Assembly: GCA_037127315.1 (NCBI GenBank)
Contig: JBBBDQ010000330.1
Location: 4,891,501 to 4,955,500 of the forward strand
Reading direction: 5' to 3'
From: Ascarosepion bandense
Lineage: Eukaryota > Mollusca > Cephalopoda > Sepiida > Sepiidae
DNA length: 64,000 nt
Under the pieces are notes generated by a model that was given only the letters and a program-made list of their open reading frames with translations, was not told where the DNA came from and did not search any database. The position numbers and the translations under genes are program-made. This document shows, in pieces, positions 56,251-64,000 of this stretch (position 1 is its first letter; every line of letters begins with the position of its first letter).

Positions 56251-58980
56251 CCTTTCTGTTTTTCATTTACTTGTGTATGACATCCAACTCCACCCTCCCT
56301 AAAGTAAGTAAAAGAAAAAAAATTAAAAGAAAAATGTTCTTTATGCATAATGTTTCTACTAAACATGCAGTAGAATTAAAAGCTCCTCTTTCTTCTTTTC
56401 TTGGTTCATGAGCATGCACTTTCTTATTGCGGCTCACACCACCCCTTACTTTTGTTTCAAATGATAACAAATGATTTTAAATAATTTATCTTTTTCATAG
56501 TTTGTTCTTCTTAGTCTATTTTCCTGTTTCCACAATAGTAGGTTTTGATTTTGCTTCAACAGGTGTTGATACTGCTTCTAGTTCTCTTACTGAATTCAGC
56601 TTGGATACTTCCTCCTCCAAATTTCATCTGCTTTTGGTAAAGATAACAAAATGGTGTCCCTTTCTCATTCTTATGCCCACTGACCAACACTTTTGGATTG
56701 ATTGATTTCTTTTTGTTTTTTCAGCTTACATATTTGCTGCTATTAAGTTGCCTAACCTAGCTGACCAATTCATATGGTCTCTGAATTCTCTCTCCAAATT
56801 GTGCTCAATCTGTCTTTCAGTTGGTCCACACTAATTTTCTCTACTGGCTTTAACAACCTTGACATTCCCTTCAATGTAACTTCAGGAAATCTCTTTCACT
56901 AGTTCACATAATTCTGTTCAATTACTCAGACCTGTTTTGATCACAGATAAATCATTTTCTTTGTTTTTCTTCAGCCTGATAATGTTAGGGGAGGGAAATA
57001 CTCAAAATGCTGAACATCTCAGAGGTAACTCTATCAAGTGGGGGTCGTCTTTATTGTTCTAGTAGGTTTCCTCCCTGCACACTCTGGATAGACCAATCTG
57101 ACTCTGGGTGGCAACTGCTCAGAATCATCAGACATACTGAAAAAAGACTGGCAGTACACAATATTTAAAGAGAGCCAGTAAAATAAATATCATCAGATCT
57201 GAGTGGATGATCACCTTTTTATGATTGATTTAAAAGCTTATGATGTGTTATTTAAGAAGTTGGGAAACTAGCTAGAGCAGAGGCGAGGGAAGAGTGAGAA
57301 GATAGGAAATAGCTACCTGGGTATGGATGAGGTGAATTATTTGGATTTACTCCTTACACTCAGAGAGGAGAATGAGACTCAATTTAAACAATAAAGAGAT
57401 GAGTGATCATTTGAAGGAAATTCAGTAAAATGGGATTTGGATCATGGGATGCTGTTAGCAGAATTAAAAGGGAAGAGGATCAATTACCTATGACAGAAGA
57501 ATTGAGAATTGTTGACAATAGGGTCATTCCCTGAGCGATTATGATTATAAATTTCCCATAACATTAAAAATTGATTGGAGTTGTAAATAGCATGTCGTGA
57601 ATGCAGACCAACTTGTTGGTGCAGTTGTTGGTCTGCATGAGGGCCCATGCATTTCTGGCAGTGGTATTGGTGAGACCTGACTTTTGGGCGAAAGATCTGT
57701 GCATCTGTTTAAAAACAATATGCTGAAAGTCTGTTAGCAGCAGGGATAAGTTGAATCAAAAAATAAAGGGGAATGTACGAATTAAATGTGTGTGCAAGAA
57801 CTCAATTGTCAGAATAAAGCAAGGAAATGTAGCGCTGATGCTTTGGAAATGTGCATCTTGTTAAGTTCAATTTATATAACAGGGAATCACGAGTAGTGTG
57901 TGCTTGAATTGTTTAAGGGAGATAAAGGAATTAAGAATTGTCAAGTGGAAGAATTGACAAATATCTTTTTTTAAATTATTATCGTGTTGTCGACCTTTGT
58001 TTAAACATCATGTATTGCGGCTGTTCTAGTGCTTCTGTTTTAAGTAAAAGGTAAGCATTACCTTTAAAAAAAAATCCGTAAACCTCAATTTAGTTACCTC
58101 CAAATAAATACAACAATGTTTAAAATAAACTTTAAAATATGAGAAAATTCTTCTCGAAGCTTTTACTTCATCTCTAATTTTATATTTCCATGAAATGCCT
58201 AAAATGCGATTAAAATGTTATAAGTTCCTTCCATTAAAATTTACCTGTAACTATAATCTCTCTATTCATCTCTTTCTAGAATTTTTGCACTCCAATATTT
58301 CCTTTGCAAATATTTTTTTTTGGTATTAAATCTCATTTCCTAGTATTCTTTCTTTTCCACATGAATTCAATAAAAGTAATTCACTGATTACCACCATCTC
58401 AGCTGTACTTACTATTTGTTTACATTAACATCTTTAACTATCAAGTATGGTCTCTGACAATTTTCCTTCCTTCAATATGTATTTATATGCATAAATCCTT
58501 TCCATGTCTCTTTCTCTCTCTCACTTTAATTCATGGCTCATTCATCAGAGCCAGACAATCCAACTCACCAGTAATAAGCCACTATTACCAGAATATGTTT
58601 CTGTAATTTTTGTTAATTACCAGTTTGTCAAAACTAATATTTCTACATCCCCTGAATCTCTTGGTGGTCAATTACTACCATTTCCTTTCTCGGGTCTCAG
58701 AAACACCTTGCATCATGACAATTCTACAGGCTACATTATATATCTCAACACACCATGAGCATCCACCCAATTAACGACAGAGAATTCTCTATCAACATTC
58801 AGCCTTCACCCAACAACGGGTGGTCCACGACTATTAATCCAATTATTAAACAAAACTCAATTTAACCACACCAGCATTAAAGTTAAGTTTTATCCAACAA
58901 TCGATCGAGAAATTGACACAAAAGATATGGTCTATCTCCTTATAAATTTCCACAAAATTCCAAATAACTAAATATTAAAA
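56251..58980. other. TAF4 intron, no recognised gene
   Basis: Long stretch with several open frames under 90 codons and no similarity. 56980-57960 is less AT-rich and on the + strand reads a few collinear fragments broken by stops, so it may be an old retroelement of unknown type. A short hairpin (12-base arms 57601-57612 and 57627-57638) lies within it. Confidence 0.4.
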
Positions 58981-59400
58981 TTTTAATTTTTTATAATTGA
59001 CACCCACAGTTTTTACTTAATTGCATCACCTAACCAGTACAAATTAATACAGAATTTTAAAAGATTTGTAACCTTATAAGTTATTACAATTTAAATTTCA
59101 ACAAGAGGGAAACAATTCCTACAAAAACTCTGTATTCATCAAAAATGTTCCCCCACCACAAGACGATAGTGTCCATAATCTTATTCTTAAAACAATCATA
59201 AGCTTTCCTAATTAAATAACTTTTTAGCTTTATTACATTTTTTTTTTTTCACATTTTCTTGAATATAATACTGGCTTTGATGAGTGATGAAAGAAAAATT
59301 ACTAATGCTTTAAAAATGCCTAAAAAGTTTATTTATATACGGAAATTAATCTTTCTTTTAGTTCAGATTGACTCTAACTAGATCATCTCTCAAATAGAAC
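58980..59400 (+). repeat. AT-rich repeat E, fragment
   Basis: Contains AAAACAATCATAAGCTTTCC, TAATTAAATAACTTTTTAGC and neighbouring blocks resembling 15150 and 25750. Diverged. Confidence 0.45.
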
Positions 59401-62400
59401 CAAATTTTGAGTTCAAGGAAGGCATTTATTTAAAATATTTAACACGGGCTTTTCGTTATTTTTGATTTTCATACTACTGGTCTTCAGTAACTCACTTTTT
59501 CTCCTACCATCATGCAGAATGCGCCATTCATAATTCTCTCTCTATTAATGCTAATCTCTCATTCCTATGAGAATTTTTTTTTCTCTCTCTCTCTGGTTTT
59601 AGCAATTAGTACTGGAATCTCTGGTTCCATCACTTAGGTCAAATTGTAGTCCGTCTCCTGTGGTTTATTTTCATTTAAACTGTTTGTTTTCTCTCTTGCT
59701 ATTACGTCCTTATTCTAAGTAACTGGAATATTTGTTCTCAATATTCATCTCTTTACAATCAATCTTTCTTTGAGACTTTTTTTTTATTTTTTTACTTAGT
59801 CCTTACTTCAGCCATCATATTTTTGTCATATTCATTGGAGCATCCTTTGGTAGTTTAAAATTCTTCTTGGGGGATCCTTTAGCTTTTGTCTCTTGGTTCG
59901 AGGGACTTTCTTCTCAGGGTTGAGGGTAACCTTCTCTCATCCCATTTATTAGCATACATGTTTCAATCTCCAGTACTCAATATATCTGGGTTCAATGCAA
60001 TTCACTGTTTTGGACAATTACTCTCTCTATAGCCCTCTAACCTATACCTTCCTGGTGTTGGTGTAAAGAACCCATGCTTCAGGAACCACTCCCTTCTATT
60101 GGGGTCAGCCTCTTTCTAATTAAACTTTCTATATTTAAGGAATATCTTGTACCTGTTAATAATCTCTTTATTTGCCCTTGGATTGCTTGTCTCTTTCTTC
60201 CACTGAATCAGAGTATATGACTTTTCTGCATTATCCAGCTCAGTGATTGAACTCTAGACTGCTAGGAAACCAGATATACTTTAAGCAGTTAATTGATGTG
60301 ATTTTGGAGCTTTAAACATATCTGTACTAATTTTTGAGCTTCCTATCTTTGTTCATCAAAAGCTTCAAGATTTTCATTTTTGTGCTAAGTCTTCTGAGGA
60401 CATTGTCAGAGCTGAACATGTGCTTACTTTTTTAGTTGTCATATCTATAATAAGTAGCTGTACCTGTGAAAATTTCAGTTTTCCTTTTTAAATTTTCTGT
60501 TGAATCATGATAATTAATTTAGTAATTGAAAGTTTCACTATTTTGCAAGTTGTTTGAAATACCCATGGAAATTCCCCTGTTGCATGGTTAAATATTTAAG
60601 CTTAACTTTAACAAAATATTGCAAGAACAACCATGAGTATGCAGGTCATAGGGTACAAATGAAATGTATAAGTTTTATTGTCATTTTTTTTTTTTTTCCA
60701 TTATGTGTACTTTCTTTTTCTCACTAAAACCAAACCATGTATAACTTTTTCTTCAATCATTCCTGGATCAAAATGAAATTATTTATCTGACAATTTTATT
60801 TTCTCTACTAATGATTTTTACATAACCTGGCACCATCATTATATTCTATTCCCTTGGGAAATATCTCTGTCCTCATCCCTACACTCTGTTCTCATGCACA
60901 GAATTTTTGTTTCTGATATTTTATGATGTTTGACAGAATGATCTATCTTAATCGTAATAATCATATAAAGTTTTTACACCTATTGTCAACTTTGACCAAA
61001 AGCCTACTAAATATAAAGAAGATATTATTTGTTTACCTTTTTTTTTATATATTTAAATGTTCTGGTAGTGTAACAGAAAGTGTAACTGCCAAACAAGCTG
61101 AGTTCAAATATCAACCTGGACTGCTCTGTTCATCTTCACATTCTTCGTTTTAGGAGAGACATGGATGCATACCTAATGTTCCCTTCCTCATTGCTAAGAT
61201 TTAAATAGCATGACAGCTAGTCTCAATTTTAAAAATATGACAATCATTGAGGAATTGGTCCAATATTTTCCAGGAAGTCGTAGCAAATCCCAGATAAGAA
61301 AAAAGAGAATTTGGGGAAAGTCCTGATCACTTATGTTTTGAAGGAACACAGTATCTATAGAAATTTTTAAAGGATTGATGGATTTTTTTTTTTTTTTTTT
61401 TTTTTTATCCAACATTATTTGTAATATTTAGTGAGTACACTTCATGTTTGATGCGTTATCCATGTTGTTAATGGCTCGATTTGATTTTTGTTTTAAACCA
61501 TTAATGTTCAAGAAGTCTTTTTCTTAAAAGAAAATATGCACCCTATAGGAGGTTTCAAACATAAGGTTGGTAAACAATAATAGACTGTTTTAAAAACTGA
61601 ATATCCACTCAAATATATGTATCCATGAAAAATAACATTTAAAGTGATAAAAATCTGTCGAATAGTCAAAGTATAATGCATTTTGTTGTTTAAGACTTCA
61701 CTGAACTCTTAAAGTCATGTTGATGCAACTCCTCGCGTGTATGGAGAGTGAATGCTGATAAATTTAAAATTCTCACCATATCCCCTTTTTTGTTTATTAA
61801 ACGCATGTTTTGGGTCTAGTCCAGCCAATTTCATCTATGGAATTGATTTTGTCCTTGTTTGTTTTGTTTTTTTTTCTTTATTTTCTTTATTTTTACATCA
61901 AAATGTCTGCTATATATCTCAATGTGAGAATGTCATCAATATTCAGTAAAATCCTAACACTTTTTGTGCTGATACATGTACCTACATCTGTTTTTTGTAC
62001 TAAAATATTTTCATGCAATAACAAGACTGCATAGTTATGAGTTGCGTTCATAGCCATCTGCTTTAATATATTTTGAATTTGATATTTTTCCTATTTAAAT
62101 GTGCAGCGATACATTTTTTTTCCTTTTTAATTCTTTTATTGAAGCAAATGTCATTCCTGTAATGTAAAATTGGGTATATAAATTTGATGTTAATCAAATG
62201 CTCTCATTTAAAATGGGAAGCATATAATTACTCTAAATTACCTCCCTTGCTTCAAGAGTAAGTTACTCTTTACTCTATCAGGCTTCAGTGTTTGAAATGG
62301 AATATTACTTTCATTTTATTCATACTGAACTGATATAAGTTTTTTTTTTTTTTTTTTTTTTTTTGTGTCTACAAAAATTGCAGTTTTCAAATCCAGTTCA

Positions 62401-62977
62401 ATAAATGGAAACATTTTATCGGTGCTGTTTTTTTAAATTTTATTTTTTTTAGTTGACTGCATAAGAAAATGATGCTAATTATCAATTCACCAAGCTATAT
62501 TTTTGTACGAGATATTTTAATTAAATGTAACAACTTTAAAGCTTAACAAAATTTCTTTAATTTCTTGAAGGGGAAATAACTCTTTGGTGCACAAGAATTT
62601 TGAATGATTTTAGTTATAGTAATATTTAAAATATCTCTGCATTTTGTGATAAATTAAAGAAATTTGTAATGTAGCTGACATCATTTAATTTCGATTCAAA
62701 TGTAAAATGTTTTGCTTTTTATAGTTGTATGTCTTTTCTAAAAATAAATAAAAAGAACTAACTTTATAATTGATTCTATTAACATATCTTAACAATATTA
62801 TTTTCTGCACCATATTTTTAAGCAGTTATGCAGAATAACGGCAACTGACTCGTTCTGTTGTTAGTTTTCATGTGGAATTGGATTTTTCTTTCCGGTGACT
62901 GTTTTTGGTATTTTAATTTCCAGATGGTCTTTAATCTTAAACTTTCTCTACCTTTCTCTTTTCTTTTCATCATGCAG
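59401..62977. other. TAF4 intron, nothing recognised
   Basis: AT-rich intron with T tracts (about 60687, 61384-61407, 62340-62364). No conserved frame or known repeat found. Confidence 0.55.
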
Positions 62978-63246
62978 ACTATTGTAAAACATCAGATTTG
63001 TCCTGGCAGCCAAGTTGGCCATGTACAAGTACGGGGACACCCAGGGAAAGTGACGACGTCTACTACAATGGCCCACACGGGTATCACAGTGAACAAAGGC
63101 AACTTTAGCACTGTGGCAACTACAACCGGGAAAACAAATCTGCTGAACACATTACCCACACCCATCAGCAGTCTACCTACCCACATGCCTATAAAGAAAG
63201 AATTACCTTCAACACACAAGGAAAAACGAAAATATGAGTCTTTAAA
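62978..63246 (+). CDS. TAF4: TAF4 internal exon, Thr/Gly-rich linker with basic tail
   Basis: This 269-bp exon enters in phase 0 and leaves two extra bases (phase 2). The acceptor CATGCAG ends at 62977 after a long pyrimidine tract, and the donor AAA|GTAAGA follows 63246. It encodes about 89 residues beginning TIVKHQICPGSQVGHVQVRG. A Thr/Val/Gly-rich middle follows, then a charged end with KKELPSTHKEKRKYESL. The basic KEKRK stretch could serve in nuclear import, but this is only inference. The two leftover bases plus the first base of the next exon form a Lys codon. The apparent stop just downstream lies in the intron. Confidence 0.87.
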
Positions 63247-63604
63247 GTAAGAAAACATACTTCATTATCTATACACTGTCATTTTAAAACACTCCATCTT
63301 ATGGTCTACAATTTCTTCCAGTTTCTCATTCTCACTAGTTCACTATTTGTTGCAATCTCTCTAGTTCTCTCTTCTCTCTCTAAGTCTCATTCTCTCTGTT
63401 TCTCGCAATCTCTCTTTATACTTTGCATATGTGCTCCCCTTCTCATCTTTTTACTGTAAGTGTTTCTCCTTACTTTGTCTCTTTACTAAGTGCATGTTTT
63501 TCTAATCAATTATCTCAGCAGAAATGTAAATGAAAACTAAACATTTCTCAATATTTAAAAAAAAAAGTTTTTATTTAAATGTTCTTGTTTATTTTATTTT
63601 CTAG

Positions 63605-63774
63605 AGAGGACGATGATATTAATGATGTTGCTACAATGGGTGGAGTTAATCTTTCTGAAGAGACTCGCAATATTATGGCTACTAACGCTGAGTTTATTGG
63701 GACACAAACCCGGTCATGTAAGGATGAATGTTTCCTCTACCACAGTCCACTGTCAAGTAAAACTAATGCCATAG
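63605..63774 (+). CDS. TAF4: TAF4 internal exon, start of C-terminal TAF4/histone-fold domain (last visible)
   Basis: This 170-bp exon follows a short 358-bp intron. The acceptor TTTTCTAG ends at 63604 and the donor ATAG|GTATGT follows 63774. It enters in phase 2 and leaves in phase 1. The peptide reads EDDDINDVATMGGVNLSEE, then NIMATNAEFIGTQTRSCKDE and a Ser-rich end. The DDDINDV-MGGVNL-EE, AT-E--GT--RSCKDE pattern is the signature opening of the TAF4 C-terminal domain, which forms the histone fold with TAF12. The conserved helices that follow it are not found before 64000, so the gene continues to the right. This exon and the TAFH exons are the strongest evidence for the TAF4 identification. 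Confidence 0.95.
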
Positions 63775-64000
63775 GTATGTCAGCAATTGCTATACATCAA
63801 ATTGTTCTACCATACTAAAACAGGATTAGAATTCACAAAGTCCAATTCATTATTTCAAGTATTTCCTAGTCAAGTAACTATCACAAAAATTAATTTGGCA
63901 CATTGAGAAAAACTTCAATTTCAGCTTGATGCAACTAAAGATATGATAAATAGAATCGAACCCTTATGAATCTAGTTTTTCATATTCACCTCAAAAGACT

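Larger units (their letters stand above)
26367..63774 (+). other. TAF4: TAF4 gene, partial (seven internal exons; 5' and 3' ends not in window)
   Basis: TFIID subunit 4 is a nuclear scaffold of the general transcription factor TFIID. It pairs with TAF12 through a histone fold and contacts activators through its TAFH domain. Seven exons at 26367-26531, 43617-43860, 48322-48449, 51130-51219, 52367-52687, 62978-63246 and 63605-63774 join without a frame break. Exon phases agree at every junction: 0/0, 1/1, 0/0, 0/0, 0/0, 2/2. The introns are 17085, 4461, 2680, 1147, 10290 and 358 bp. Domain order matches animal TAF4: conserved pre-TAFH block, Thr/Gln-rich linker, TAFH, second linker, start of the C-terminal TAF4 domain. 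No start codon exon, promoter or polyadenylation site was identified. Whether 1-26366 is intron or upstream DNA cannot be decided from the window. Confidence 0.93.

Noticed and set aside
57601..57638. Short hairpin as a microRNA
   Set aside because: The 12-bp stem is too short for a typical precursor.
1..64000. CRISPR array or bacterial-type operons
   Set aside because: No regularly spaced direct repeats with unique spacers. Introns, SINEs and LINEs show animal nuclear DNA.

Overview
The window is AT-rich, intron-rich animal DNA. The only host gene I can support is TAF4, which encodes a TFIID subunit. It runs on the + strand from at least 26367 to the right edge, and seven internal exons are visible. 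They splice in frame with consensus GT/AG borders and give about 462 codons. These codons cover a conserved block N-terminal to TAFH, a Gln/Thr/Val-rich linker, the TAFH (NHR1) domain split over three exons, a second Thr/Ser/Gln-rich linker, and the beginning of the C-terminal TAF4 histone-fold region. The first exons and the end of the histone-fold region lie outside the window or were not recognised. The protein looks lophotrochozoan. Together with the L1-like, SINE and Helitron repertoire, this suggests a mollusc, most likely a cephalopod such as an octopus. The organism call is inference.

Layout. Positions 1-26366 contain no exon I can recognise. They hold tRNA-derived SINEs, a decayed Ty3/gypsy pol gene (about 3230-6520, minus strand), LINE fragments, a 5S rRNA-like tandem fused to a tRNA-type SINE (10316-10930), a complete non-autonomous Helitron (15881-16734), and several copies of an AT-rich, apparently non-coding repeat (13.8-26.3 kb). 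The 17.1-kb intron after the first visible exon carries the most notable mobile DNA. This includes a roughly 6.1-kb element with inverted repeats of about 1 kb around a decayed gene of an uncharacterised protein family (28739-34868). It also includes a mariner with intact terminal repeats and TA target duplication (35075-36271), an L1-like LINE with 15-bp flanking repeats and its reverse-transcriptase core deleted (36724-40720), and a foldback element (40804-41780).

From 43.6 to 63.8 kb the remaining six TAF4 exons are separated by introns of 0.36-10.3 kb. These introns contain a 163-bp near-identical duplication, a Tc1-type transposase pseudogene split by a SINE, further LINE tails, a Helitron end and a two-unit tandem duplication. 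No bacterial-type genes, CRISPR arrays, intact tRNA or rRNA genes, or complete transposase or reverse-transcriptase genes were found.

The best candidate for something undescribed is the long-inverted-repeat element at 28.7-34.9 kb. Next are the chimeric 5S/tRNA SINE, the AT-rich repeat cluster and the near-perfect hairpins. All calls come from reading translations and repeats by eye. Repeat boundaries are approximate unless stated as exact.
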